DNA of 64,000 bases from the NCBI GenBank assembly GCA_010015805.1, contig ML978134.1:742049-806048 (forward strand), read 5' to 3'. The stretch comes from Rhizodiscina lignyota. Lineage: Eukaryota > Ascomycota > Dothideomycetes > Aulographales > Rhizodiscinaceae. The notes below the pieces were generated by a model. That model searched no databases. It saw only the letters and a program-made list of their open reading frames with translations, and was not told the origin of the DNA. Every line of letters starts with the position of its first letter. Positions within the stretch are counted from its first letter, which is position 1. Shown piece by piece: positions 44,067 through 55,654 of this stretch. The translations under genes and the position numbers were made by a program.

Positions 44067-44558
44067 GACCTATTTGGTGTTGTGAGGACTAGTGTTGTGG
44101 AGATGCAACATAAGAGATCCTAAGATTCCGACGAGACGGGCTGTGCGACGTATATGAACAAGATTTCTCGAGGATAAGGCTTAAATTGAGTAAAGCATTC
44201 AATTGACAGAATTTCACTATTGACGTACGTGAAATTGGTTAAATATGGTCCTCGGTATTTTGACCCTAGTGGAGACCGATTATCTCCGAGCAGTTTGAGG
44301 CCGTCGGCCGAGAGAATATGGCGGGATTCTGGGCGACAGAGGCCGGCCCAGGCTACCAAGAGCGGTAAAATCTATAGAGCGATGGAATGATGGCACATAT
44401 TTGCGTGACTACTTGGCTGGCGCACTAGTATTTTTTTCAGTTGCGGTGCGACCGATTTGCGATACATCGCCAAGTCCGTTCCTCTCTCCGGATTTCGAAG
44501 ATATTCAGATCTCGGTCATTCCTGGAATCAGAAAAGAGGCTTATCGAAATCTCAAACA
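44067..44558. promoter_or_regulatory. FAD monooxygenase promoter region
   Basis: 492 bases between the monooxygenase start and the regulator's stop codon. No repeats or gene. If the neighbouring Zn2Cys6 protein controls this gene its CGG-type site should be here; I did not identify a convincing pair of half-sites. Confidence 0.35.
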
Positions 44559-46834
44559 CTATGAGAAGTCTACCTCTGGTAAGAAAAATTCCAAGTCCGA
44601 GTCCCATCCGAACCCGTCTGGTCCGGAATCAAGGCCTGTTGATGGGAGGTCCGCATCGTTGGGAGACGGCAAGGAGGCTATGCTAGCCCTGGCCTTTAAA
44701 ATGTCATGGCAGAATTGGAGACTGTCCTTCGCACTCTCTGCAATCTTCAACTCGCACGGAGAGCCTGCTTCTATCGCCTCAGCGTGAGCCAGAATCACGC
44801 TCAGGAACAGGTGGCTCTTGATGTTGGTCTCCCCCTGCCGGATCCGCTCCGCCGACAAGGAGATCAAATCCTTCAGCACTTGCTTAAGAAGTTCTCTGTA
44901 TTGGGTGTTGCGGTGCAATGTCCCGTCGGCGCGCTGGGCCTCCGCCTGGGCGATGAGCTCGATGCCAATAGCTATGAATGCGCAGATGAACCCTTCCCTG
45001 AATATGCCTCCTCCACCAATAGACATGAGGCGGGAGAAATGCTCGTCTGGCTCCGGGGAGGCAATTGCCAGAGCAGAGTCCAGGCTAACCTTGCGCGAGT
45101 AGTAGAACAATGGATTCGTCCGCGCTTTGCTGGCAAATGCACTGTGAAGAGGGACCATGAATCGACGTACAAGGTGGTCAAGCGTGTTCCTGTGAAACGG
45201 CGTCACACCGGAATCTTTGTTCGCTACCATAAATTTACTGTATGCCTGGCATGCATCGGTGATCTCTGAGGTCAGGGCGAGCACATTCGGATAAGAGATT
45301 TCGGAGTGCAAGCCGTTCAGGAGCTGGACGATCCGGAGGCGTGTTGGTAATGAGTCGAGCAGGATAAGCTGCAGCGAGGTTGAGGTATAATTGGCCTTTG
45401 GATGAGGCTGGAGCACTGTGGTGGCCTCGTCTATCTCGTCGTCGTTGATGTTGGAAGGCGGCTCGATGTCAAACTCGTCGAAGGAGATTCTGGGCGGGAG
45501 CGCCGAATCCAACGATGACTGCACAGTCATCTCAATAATAGTAGCCCATAGCCTCCTACGCTGTTCCCCTTGCAATATAGACATTGGCGGGAGATGATTA
45601 GGATCGCGATGTAACCCTATCTGCATTGCTGTGTGGATGAGCGAGCCCATTGCCACCCACACCATGTCGCCCCCGATGGAGAAGATCTCTCGCACCAGTA
45701 TCGTTAAGCAGTGGATCTGTATTCCAGTCAAGGTTAGGCGGTCTTTCTCCAGCGGCCCGGAAAGCCACGTTTGAGCTGCATACACCCATTGATGAACGGT
45801 ATTGCCAAACTCAGAATTCGTCTCACCATGCTGAGAGAGACTTGACCCTATCGCAATTACGAGAAAGATCTTAAGGCGCAGGCTAGTCGAAGCAGTTTCC
45901 GGTTGATCCCAATATCGCTGGTACTCGGTCCAAAAGGTCGGTGCATGGAGTATCCTGTGCGTAGACTCAAATGATCGGAAGTACAGGGTTGTCATCGTGT
46001 CCGCAACTTCTCGAGATGGCGGTGCAAGGTTGAATTCTGGATATGAGAGGTTTCTGCCCGGTCGTGCCATCTTGATAGTCCTTGCTATACCCTTGCACTT
46101 CTGAAGGAGGTCACGGACCTGGACAACCAGCGTTTCAGCCTCAGTGCCTTGAAATGAATCCCCTTTGCGGTTGCCGATGGCGTGAATACAAAAGGCTATG
46201 ATGGTTGCAAACTTGCGAGGTAATTAGTGAGAGGTCACTGTGCGCACATTGGGGTAGACCATACTTCTGGAGCCGTGCCCATCCAATGGCTCCATCTCAG
46301 GATTCTGGTTTTGTACAGCATTATTTGGGAGTCCTGAAGCCCTGATTGACGAGCAAGTATGTCTCGGCCGTTCTCGAATAGCTCGTGAATAGGATTGGAT
46401 GCCGACGTGTCCGCGAGCCTTTGTGCCCTCTGCGGGACATTCCTAAGATCTGGCTCTACGTCATGAACTAGATTTGGTCGCTGGATATCGTCACGGCCCA
46501 AGCTACTCGGAGTCGCATTTTGAACTCCTATCGGAGCCGGTGCCGCTACGGTTACGGATGGGTGACTACCATACTCTGCGATTGATCCATTTGTGCTGAC
46601 TTGTTGAGTCCGAGGTAATGGTGAGGGTGCGTGGACCGATGGGCTTGTTATCGAGTCTCCCGAGTTGGCTTGTTGTGGCTGCTGCCGGACATGAGACCCG
46701 TTGCTGTAGATGCATTGAGTCCGGGTGGAGACACAATGTGCACAAGGGTCATTGCGGTCGCACTTAATCTTGCGACGACGACACCCAATGCAGGACAGAG
46801 CTGGCCGTCGACGTCGAACGGGTTGTCGCTCCAT
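44559..46834 (-). CDS. Zn2Cys6 fungal transcription factor (740 aa)
   Basis: Exon 1 (46834-46265) and exon 2 (46211-44559), with a 52-nt phase-0 intron (GTATGG...CGCAAG), give 740 aa. The binuclear zinc cluster is complete: Cys15, 18, 25, 31, 34 and 41 (CX2CX6CX5CX2CX6C) in SCIGCRRRKIKCDRNDPCAH. A Ser/Pro/Gln-rich linker follows. The intron falls in the run GTAPE/FATIIAFCIHAIG. The fungal regulatory middle-homology domain spans about 250-560 (STHRILHAPTFWTEYQRYW, GIQIHCLTILVREI, GLHRDPNHL, RRRLWATIIE). The acidic C-terminus (DSDLEFFLPEVDF) may activate transcription. The frame stays open upstream to 47215 with another Met, but the cluster is normally near the N-terminus, so I chose 46834. Probably regulates one or more of the oxidoreductases beside it. 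Confidence 0.9.
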
Positions 46835-47411
46835 GTTGATGATGTTGAAGGCTCTCGGCCGAACGATGCGGATATAACGGACGGTTGGAGGGCAGCAGGC
46901 AGCTAAGAAAATGCCGATATAAGCGAAAATGCCGAAGCCGCTCACGGCCATGCGACTCTGGTGTGCAAGCGGAATAAGTAAAAACTGAAAGCGCAGGGGA
47001 GTGTCTTTTTGCCGGTAAAGACTGTGATTCCCGAATCGGCAGCATTCGTATGGTAGGAGACGCTGAAGATTAACTGCGTTTTGCAAGCAGCGCTCTATGC
47101 GGAGTAGTGAAAGTTGGCTGGATTGTAAGGAGGCCTCCATAATGAATCCCTGAACATGATTGATAGAGTTGGGAGCCATTCGACGACATCTTCTAGGCCA
47201 TCTAAGGGAGCCCATTCATTTTCGTCTGTCTCAGCCTTGTCGTTGTGTGACCTGTTTGCTGGCGCCTCCAGATTGGCTGCCTAGCATCGTCGCAAGTTGT
47301 CCACATCGTCTTTCCTTTCAAGTCAACAACAAATGTAGGACCGTCGACATTTATCCTGTCAAGAGCCGAATATATCGAATGATATAATCCGAAGAGAAGC
47401 ACTATCGAACA
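46835..47411. promoter_or_regulatory. Divergent promoter of the Zn2Cys6 gene and a membrane-protein gene
   Basis: 577 bases between opposite start codons (46834 minus, 47412 plus). Much of it is open on the minus strand in frame with the regulator (to 47215), which may be an N-terminal extension or chance. Confidence 0.4.
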
Positions 47412-48352
47412 ATGGAGCGACCTTCTGTGGACCAGGAGCGATTGTGGAGCGTGTACATTCGATACCACAAGCCCCCACTCGGCTCGGCCGCCTCGATCTG
47501 TGGCTGTTCACACAGGAACAAGAGACTAAACAAGGCACGAGCCATCTTTCGATTCCATCATGTGGATTTATGCATTGTGAGCGGGCCACTTGATAAGGAG
47601 ACGACCTTCGGCGGAGTCTGGGAGCTGGAGTTTGTTCGAGGCATTCGCGATCGAGTCGCGTGCAAGAACAGTTCCTATTCAGGCCGCAAATACCAACCAA
47701 TCGATTGGCAAGAAAGCGAGTTCTTCGCGCCAGGCACACTCTATCCAGCGCCTACAAACCAACTTGTGAATGCTTTTTATCTTGGTAAACTAAACAAGCC
47801 CTTAAGCTATGTGCAGTGCAGAGGTACTGCCACAACTCTCATAACGAGTTTAGAATGCTGTCTCACGTGTTAATAGCTATCGCGCTTATTGACAACTTCA
47901 ACCAAAACGGCGGTTACAATTCGGCTCGCAGGAACTGCGAACAGTTCGCAAAAAGGCTACACGACGAGCTCTTGGACATGGTGTCACTCCGGTGTGCTTC
48001 GAAGCTTCTCCATATGCGGTTATCGATATTTACTAGGATCGTTCTTTTGAATCTTATCTCCGATTTGATTCTTGGTCGAGTACAGATTTGGCCGCTGGTT
48101 GGCCTCTGGCCTATTTCCCCAATCTCGACCGAGCAAGCACTCTTGATTTCCTTCTTGAATTATTTCCTGATAGGAGGTCTCACCTTTTTTAATGATGAAT
48201 GGATTTACCCCCTAAATCTCATTCCTGGCTTTGTTTACACGCTAGAGGTGGATGTTATGGTGATGCAAATATGCAGCGTGGTTCTGCTAGTTGCAACCAT
48301 GACGAAGCTGGTGTTGACAGTGAGCGCTGCATCTCATCATTTGGAGTCTTGA
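47412..48352 (+). CDS. Putative papain-fold (LRAT/NlpC-like) membrane protein (295 aa)
   Basis: Exon 1 (47412-47823) and exon 2 (47877-48352) join across a 53-nt phase-1 intron (GTACTG...TTAATAG), giving 295 aa. The join reads VQCRAIALIDNFNQNGGYN. The N-terminal part has a His pair (FRFHHVDLCIV) and, about 100 residues later, YNSARRNCEQFAKRLHDEL. A leading His strand and a downstream Asn-Cys-x-x-Phe-Ala helix is the layout of LRAT/NlpC-type circularly permuted papain folds, so thiol hydrolase or acyltransferase activity is possible, but this is weak. Three hydrophobic segments follow (IVLLNLISDLILG, ALLISFLNYFLIGGLTFF, VMVMQICSVVLLVATM), so the C-terminal half is probably membrane-embedded. 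No family is recognised with confidence. Confidence 0.6.
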
Positions 48353-51300
48353 ATCGCTGATGGGCTACTTTCCAGATTTTCCTCGTTACCTCAGATCATT
48401 CGACCGATTTCTTTACTATGCGAATTCTCGTTACCCAGCTCTTACTCCCGGTGATGTTAATGTGCGTCTATCAACGATGGACATCTGCAGTGTAGGAACT
48501 GACCAGACGATAGGGTTACGTTCAGCGTTCAAGTAATGAGCATATGGCCTCGGTATCAAAGGGTCCGTTGGCCGATCGAGGGGAGGAAAGCAATTTTGGC
48601 ACAGGGAGGACTCGCTGAACTATCAAGACTAATTCTGAACATCAAAATTTGACCAAATTCAAAGTCGAAAGCAAAACTCGAGAGTTAGAGTAAACGATAG
48701 GAAAGGGCCGCGAAGGCTAAATGTAGACCATCTAACTTTGGGATGAGAATGTTATGTGTCTACTGAACAATCAACGATACTCACACGAGTGGTAGTTTAA
48801 AGTCGAGAAAATGAACAATAACTCCACTATGGAATTTGACGTGTCTTTCCGGACTTCGGAAAGTAATAAGTGTTCATGCGGATCTTACGTCCACACGACA
48901 AAGGAAGCCTCAGAGAGTGAGAAAACAAATCCACGGCTAGTGCCACAGCCTGCCTGAGAAGAGATCCTAGAACGGGGCACCCATTCTACATAGACGCACT
49001 ATGCAATCCCTTTACGGACTTGTTCAGGCAAAATGCACGTGTGGGTGAGTACGGAATCACCGACGAATTGTTGCGGGGCTGGAAGGTCATGCTGAAGACG
49101 TGAGAGGCTGATATAGGGTAGCGCAAGAGCTGAGATTGTGATACGCGAAGACCGTACCCACGTGCATAACCAACTCCAGGATGTAAAAATAGCGATTACG
49201 AGAGGAAACAGCAGTTCGTGTTCTAGGAAAAGCAAAGCCCCTTGAGTGGCCTGGGGCGGTGACGACATGGCCTGGAGGAGCGGCTGCGGTCCAGCAAGTC
49301 GGAAATTGATAGCTGCAGGTTCCGATCGGTGAGGAGCCGGTTGGGAGTGAGCAAACCCATCTGGGGTAGAACGAAAGTGTGACAGACATGGCATCATTTA
49401 TGTTTGCGCGCGCTTCGGATCGTGATAGAAGAATAGTGTGACGAATGGGTCCTTCAGATTGTGATAGGTCGGAGGCAATAGATTCCCAATATTGCTTGTG
49501 CTGAAGTAGGCGTGTCTTCGGGAATAGTGGCAATGCGATCATCAGTCCACTGTAGCAGTCCCGGCAGAAGGCCATTGTTGCGTTATGCTATGAGACTGTT
49601 GCAATTGATAGCGCTCTTGGGGAGTTTTACAAACATTAGGAGCAGATGTCAGGATAGAAGTGCGTCAAACGACTTGAAAATAGATAGCTACAGGCTACGC
49701 AGACGCTCGAGTCCGAAGTTGCTCGAAGCTATCGATACGCTCATGCCTGGCCCCGGTTGCAAGGCGTGGTGCAGTCGGGTGGCTTGTTAGGAAATTTTAT
49801 TGCGGGCACTGCCACGCCCACGGGGGGGAGAGCATGGAATCGTCAATCGTACCTGCCTAAAGGATCGGCAGGGGCACGAATGTCTCACCATGTTAGTTAA
49901 CGCGCAAGCAAACGTCGTCCGTCGCAAAGCGCACAAAGCGTGCGGAAACAATTTGGAAGCGAGACATTTCATGAACATCACCATTACCTATTCCCACAGC
50001 ATTGCTGGGTGGAGAAGGAAATGACGCAGCCGGTTTCACGTTTAATCGTGTGATATGGCACAAGAATGGGGGTGGGAGCGGGCGCGTACTTGGCCCCAGG
50101 CACGCTGCACCCTTTGGATCTGTGCCTGGTCTAACCTGTTCTGTGTTAGTCAACATGAGAGCGACCTCACGTCTGCGAAGTTCCACGCTCCCAGGGGGGA
50201 CAACAAGCCAATCATTCGACGTACGCCCTCTGGGCCCATTTGTTTCGCTACGGCGGGTGAAAGGCCTCGCAGATGGCCTCTCCAAGCGAAACCCTGCCGT
50301 CACTGTGCTGACTTCTTCGTCGCCTCTCAATCGTCCCATATTGCGAGCTGAGCGACGAGCTGGGTCGCACAATGGCAATACAGAACATCGAACGAATTCC
50401 CCTCGACGCGCTGCCCTTCTTTTCATACTGATAGCCTGACCGAGGCCTCTAGCGTGCTGATTGCATACTGTGGCTTGCCAGGACTCTCTTCCACATTCGG
50501 CCCACCAAGCCCGCTCGTTTCCCTTCTGTCAACCACGGTGCCCCTGTCCACGAGTCGTGGGAGGTCGGCAGCCGGACGCGGTGCCTGAGCAGTTCTCCCA
50601 GCACTGCAACCTCTCCTGCAACCTAGGCGAAGGCTCTTTTCCCGCCTTACCTGCGTCCTGCGTCCTGCAGCCAGCCTGCAGACTACGATAATCGTCGCTC
50701 CGTCGAGCCACTCGTTCCTTTTCACATCCCGCAGCGCTGAGACGACCTCCTCTTCGCCGCCCTCTCGTTCGCTGGTCCACTCAGCAATCGCTTACCGTTC
50801 TCTGTCACCCGACCGACATCTTCTCCGTTGCTCTGTGGACAGAGTCTTGAAATCGCTCTGCCTGCTGTTCGAGCTGAGTCTCACAAACGCGTAGTCACGC
50901 ATATCTGGGGTATTTGTCTCAAACGGTGTGACACCCCCCTCGCAGACACATCTTCTGTTCCGGAAACGGCATTCGATTAATCGAGCTCGACGGTCTTATC
51001 GTAGATTCACCCAGTCGGCATCTCTTCACCATCATTTTCACCCCTCGCTCCTTTCGATTAATTCTGGATTCTTCTTCGAGCAAGCGCTATTCCCAACGAT
51101 CCCATTGCTGAAGGACCAACCGTATACCATATTCGAGTTCGAGCGTCGCTATTATCTCTGCGTCGGTGTTGCTGGTTGGTGGGAACAAACAGAAGAGGGG
51201 GAGGGCAGACATTGTATCGTGAATAAGGCGAAGACAACCTATTGACACGCTGGAAAACATATTCAGACAACAACTTCGATTCGCATCTACACAGTCATTC

Positions 51301-51436
51301 TTCCACGGCCATGATTGCGATTTGGACATCATAATAGCCTCACTACGCTGGAGCGCATACGACATCGACCCATTCCCTTACATTATTTTGGCTTCCGACA
51401 TCTTGCGCCATTGCTGTGGACAGTTGAACCTGCAAG
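48353..51436. other. 3-kb gene-poor region and long CT-rich leader
   Basis: No supportable gene. Frames at 48999-49575 and 49893-50439 on both strands overlap and lack domains. From about 50450 the plus strand is strongly C/T-rich (gactctcttccac, ccctcgctcctttcgatt), as in a long fungal promoter and 5' untranslated region leading to the kelch gene at 51437. Confidence 0.4.
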
Positions 51437-54085
51437 ATGTCGGACCCGGCGACGGCAGTGACCTCAAAAGACCACTGCTCAGTCATCAATGACGAAATTC
51501 TCTACATCTATTCAGAAGATGGCATGCAATCGTTGCCATTGAAGAAGGGTGGCAAATGGCAAACCCTTCCCATGGGCGTCTCTATCACTGGAGCACAGTG
51601 TATACTCGCGCCATCTGATGACGATTCGAAATCGGCCATGTACATTGTCGGAGGGGCAGCAAATTCCTCCATGTCAGACTACACTGGCCTACAACGATAC
51701 ACGTTCGCTTCGAAGAAATGGGACATCATCAAGCCTCTGGTGACCGTTACTCAGAATCGCCAGAACCATGGCGCTGCCTACCTCAAAGACAGCTCTTCTA
51801 TTCTCGTTTACGCCGGCTCGCAGGACACAGCAGACCCGACGCTCTCTTCACAAACGTTCCTTATCTCAACATCGCCACCATACGACGTCCAATCGTACAC
51901 ATCAACCGCACCCCCACTCACACAACCTCAGGTTATGACATGGAATGACTCACATGCCGTCCTGATTGGTGGTGGGACTGACAACAAGGCGGTCTACACA
52001 TTCGGCGCTCAAGAAGGCTGGGCGGATCTGGGCACGACACTGCAGCAAGGCCTCCAAAGCCACACCACCATGGGCTGCGATATTGTCATGGGTGACGACG
52101 GCAGCAAAGTGCTGGAGACATATGACCTGAGCAAGTCACCAAACGAAGTTGCTCGGATAGTACTTTGGGCCGATGGACAGCCCGCAAAACCGGGCCAGAC
52201 TGTTGGTGGGTCATCATCCTCTAGCTCATCTAGAAAGAGGAAACGAGACTCCACTCTCACCCTGAAAAACTGGCCACCATACAACGACTCTTTAGCGCCC
52301 ACAGTGAAGAGGAACGGGTACTCACTGGCATCTGATGGGAATGGTCTTGCTGTCATCAGTGGCGGTGCATCGAAGGATGCTATTGTGGTATTTGACCAGC
52401 GAAAGAATGCTTGGGTTAATACGACTCAACTGCTTGGAAGCCAAGCACCTCTCTCAATCTCGAGCTCATCGTCGGCGCGACCCTCTAGTACAGACTCTGC
52501 GTCATCAATATCACCTCCGACGTCGTCTGCATCGGCAACATCCGCTCCAACCGATGCTCTTTCCCCACCTGATGGCGACAGTCACACCAGGACGATGACC
52601 GTCCTTGGTGCTACCCTTGGTACCATCTTCGGCCTTGCCGCCATTCTCATCATCATACTGCTGCTGCTCCGCTGGAAGCGTGAGAAGCGGAAGCGGGCAG
52701 AGGCCGGATATGTTAACGAAAAGGAGCAGGATCGCTTGAGCTTTGCTGACCAAGGCACTGAGTTCATGCACACAGCTGGCGGCTCGGTCGGGCACCAGTT
52801 CTCTGCCAGCATGAACAACTCCGTCACTTCACTCAACATCATCGCTGGTAAGATGGGGAATACTAAGTCGGCAGCGGCCCACAAACGCAACGGTGGAGCG
52901 CTTGGCAGTGACGCAAGCACGATGAACTTGATACAGAAGAAGCCGAGTCCTCTTAGGATCAACGACTCGGTTGAGATGTCACGGATGCGATCGGAGACGG
53001 GAATAGCCACATCACCAAAGCTCATTACTATCCCCTCACCGAGAGCCACTCGTACTCCGCCAGCCATGATCGGTGATCCTCCTCTCTCGCCCGGCGCCAT
53101 CCTTGCTGCTCGTGGTCAAGCGGGAATGACGAGTCGGCCAATATCTCGCAGTGGTGATGTACGGCCTGGCTCGAGTGGGTCCGCTAGTAGAGGTGGTGCG
53201 ATTGTTGCCGGCATGGGCGGCGCAGGAGGAGGCGCCCGTTCATCAGGGTGGTCGAGATATTTCGCAAACAATGAGCATACGACAAACCTTGCAGGCGGTG
53301 CCCTTGCTCCTCGAAAAGGATCCGTCGGTAGCGCTCGCAGTGGCGCGAGTGCTAGCCAGTACACGCGCGACAGCGCTGCGACAGGCAGCCAGATCACATA
53401 TCCAAGCCAGACTGTAATGCCTCTGGAGCTTAATCTCGGCCCTAAATTCGACAGCTCCCTCGATGGTCAACGATTAAGTCGAGTCGCTACCGGCAGTCCA
53501 ACGCTTGGCCACACGCGCGACCACTCAGCGGCCGGGAGAGAGCTCGACGCTCGCGGACAGAAGGCAGAGATTGCACGAACTGTCTCAGGGAAGAGCACCG
53601 TTGAGACAGCCAGTTCGTTGATGGACTTCAGCTTTGGCTCTACAGCCGCAGATGGGACTGGCACAGCCAACACATGGACACCCGTCTCAGCCAGTCCTGG
53701 CTGGAATGACGTACCAGGAGCGAAGGCGACAACAGGGCAGGATAACCATGGTTCGGTCACCAGCTCGGTGTATTCCCGCAATCCGCAATCATACTATCCT
53801 GCATACGATGACCGCAGGAATCTTTACACAAAGTCCACCGCCAGCGCAGCGAGCACTGTATGGCCTGCTCCTCCAAAGTCGAGCCACGGAGAGGAGAATA
53901 GAGACAGCACTGTCACCGTGTTTCCACGCGGCATCCCCGACTCTCCGGCACTTCCACCCCTGCCAGCGCAGAACGGGAAGTACGGCTACGGGCAGGGCGA
54001 GGCGCAGGAGCCGGCGAAGAAGGTGCCGGTTGGAGAGGATGTCAGTTGGTTGAACCTCGGCGGGAACGCAGGCAGCGCATACTAA
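51437..54085 (+). CDS. Kelch-like beta-propeller protein with one membrane span (882 aa)
   Basis: Single exon, 882 aa from the ATG at 51437. Residues 10-330 read as kelch/galactose-oxidase-type blades: repeated hydrophobic-Gly-Gly turns such as AMYIVGGAA, HAVLIGGGTD and LAVISGGAS, each followed by a Trp or aromatic strand (KKWDIIKP, NAWVNTTQ). Residues 335-385 are Ser/Thr-rich and probably glycosylated. A transmembrane helix lies at about 388-412 (GATLGTIFGLAAILIIILL), followed by a basic stop-transfer cluster (RWKREKRKRAEAG). The cytosolic tail is long, disordered and Ser/Gly/Arg-rich. The topology implies an outside propeller, yet no signal peptide is seen at the N-terminus (MSDPATAVTSKDHCS). 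A missed upstream exon is possible. A role as a cell-surface sensor or wall-linked protein is inferred. Confidence 0.82.
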   Translation: MSDPATAVTSKDHCSVINDEILYIYSEDGMQSLPLKKGGKWQTLPMGVSITGAQCILAPSDDDSKSAMYIVGGAANSSMSDYTGLQRYTFASKKWDIIKPLVTVTQNRQNHGAAYLKDSSSILVYAGSQDTADPTLSSQTFLISTSPPYDVQSYTSTAPPLTQPQVMTWNDSHAVLIGGGTDNKAVYTFGAQEGWADLGTTLQQGLQSHTTMGCDIVMGDDGSKVLETYDLSKSPNEVARIVLWADGQPAKPGQTVGGSSSSSSSRKRKRDSTLTLKNWPPYNDSLAPTVKRNGYSLASDGNGLAVISGGASKDAIVVFDQRKNAWVNTTQLLGSQAPLSISSSSSARPSSTDSASSISPPTSSASATSAPTDALSPPDGDSHTRTMTVLGATLGTIFGLAAILIIILLLLRWKREKRKRAEAGYVNEKEQDRLSFADQGTEFMHTAGGSVGHQFSASMNNSVTSLNIIAGKMGNTKSAAAHKRNGGALGSDASTMNLIQKKPSPLRINDSVEMSRMRSETGIATSPKLITIPSPRATRTPPAMIGDPPLSPGAILAARGQAGMTSRPISRSGDVRPGSSGSASRGGAIVAGMGGAGGGARSSGWSRYFANNEHTTNLAGGALAPRKGSVGSARSGASASQYTRDSAATGSQITYPSQTVMPLELNLGPKFDSSLDGQRLSRVATGSPTLGHTRDHSAAGRELDARGQKAEIARTVSGKSTVETASSLMDFSFGSTAADGTGTANTWTPVSASPGWNDVPGAKATTGQDNHGSVTSSVYSRNPQSYYPAYDDRRNLYTKSTASAASTVWPAPPKSSHGEENRDSTVTVFPRGIPDSPALPPLPAQNGKYGYGQGEAQEPAKKVPVGEDVSWLNLGGNAGSAY

Positions 54086-55654
54086 CAGTCATTGCAATGA
54101 CTTTGCACTTTCATTTCGATCTTTGAACAGAGACATGGCGGCAATGATATGTCTGAGCGATACACATTAATCTTTCTTACTATCCTTGAGATTTCTTGCG
54201 TCGGCGTCGCTAATTTGCTTGGTACTTGCTGCATTTTGTTTGCGCGGACAAAAGCGGAGACGCATCTCGATACACACAATATTCCCCATCTCTGCCTTTG
54301 GCTTTTCCCGCTGAGTCTGTTTCCATGCGGTACGGCTGTCAGCTTTTTGCGGTGGAAATCTGTTTTGGGCTCTTTTAACCCTTCACTTCTCTGTCAATTT
54401 TTTTCTTCTCTTCTTCTTTCGCTTCGACTATTGGTCTATTTACCATTCTATACCCCCTTTTCTAGCCTCACCGCTCAGTTGCAACAGGAAGCGGAAAAGT
54501 GGAACTTTGTTTGGCCAGTACTACATTTGAAACACCTTTTCCTTCCTTGCGCCTCTGTTGTGTTTCACGTCTTGATGTACGGTTAATGTCGTACGGTGGC
54601 TGTGCGCCGAACATTTTCCTTGCTTGTGATAGTCTGAGGAAGTGCGGGGGGTATATGCGGCGGGCAGTTGTATTGTACAGAGAGAATGCAAAGACAGTTT
54701 AAAAGTCTCGCGTGCGAAATGTGAACCTTTGAGTGTGATGTCGATGTTCCAATTGGCTCTGGTGGAGGATATTGAGGGTCGCGCGGTGGCGCCGCTCAAC
54801 CGCTTCAAAATCCGCGCCGCAACCAGAACAACATTGTGATATGGGGGCTGCGTGCTCTTCATACATCTTGTAGTGTCGCCGTGTACTGCGACATCCTGTC
54901 TACTTCCAGATGAAGCCGGTCGTCATCCGAAAGGCCAAGGAGGTGTCTGAGGCTATATGAAGGGAAAGGGAATTTGGAAGAGGCTCGTGATGTGATAGAG
55001 AAGTGTTTGGCGTCGTTTTTGTAAGACACTCAAGACCTCCTTCGATAAAGGCCACCACTAGCATTGAGCGATAGCAATCGATATTCAAATCCATAATTAT
55101 TTTAGCGGCATGAATGCCACTCACGTATCTACGTCAATTGTTGAAAGATCTCGAATGTAGTTTTTTCACCTTCTTCGATCATACCCGTTCTGTCTGTCGA
55201 GGTGTGGTGTTTTGTATCCTTAACTTTCTTCGATGATACCGTGTAGCCACCTGGAAGTTCAAAGCAGTCTGCTCAGATGCCTTCTTCGATGTGGGTTGCA
55301 TGCTGCTCGTAGGCACAAAGGTATCTCATTTTCCAAGTCGGGGGGTGTAACTTCACCTGTGTGCGGAGGTTGCGTTCAATAGTGTCTGGAGTGCACTTAA
55401 CACGGCTACGCCACTTGAAAACTTTAGATACGCTTTAAAAGTGCGTATCCATAGAAATTGTAGAGGTATCAACAACCTTCATGGATGTTGCGAAGAAATT
55501 TGTCCGCAAGACGTTGCGGCTACCTTCGGCTTAAGCAACCTCGTTGACGTCCAACCTTCCCGGATTCCCGGGAACCTCCAAACTCGACAGAATGTGAGGC
55601 CAGTCATCGCAATTGAGGCTCTCAAGCCTCAATACACCATTGTCTGGATCAATC
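54086..55654. other. Intergenic region, no gene seen
   Basis: 1.57 kb between two plus-strand genes. T-rich in 54300-54500 (probable 3' untranslated part of the kelch gene). The phrase cttcttcgat recurs three times in 55168-55290, too short to call a repeat family. It also holds the promoter of the E2 gene. Confidence 0.4.

Noticed and set aside
46835-47215. N-terminal extension of the Zn2Cys6 regulator
   Set aside because: The frame is open, but these clusters normally lie near the N-terminus; treated as probable leader sequence.
48999-49575. Overlapping minus-strand frames of 132 and 162 codons
   Set aside because: Mutually overlapping, no domain, no start context; no evidence for a gene.
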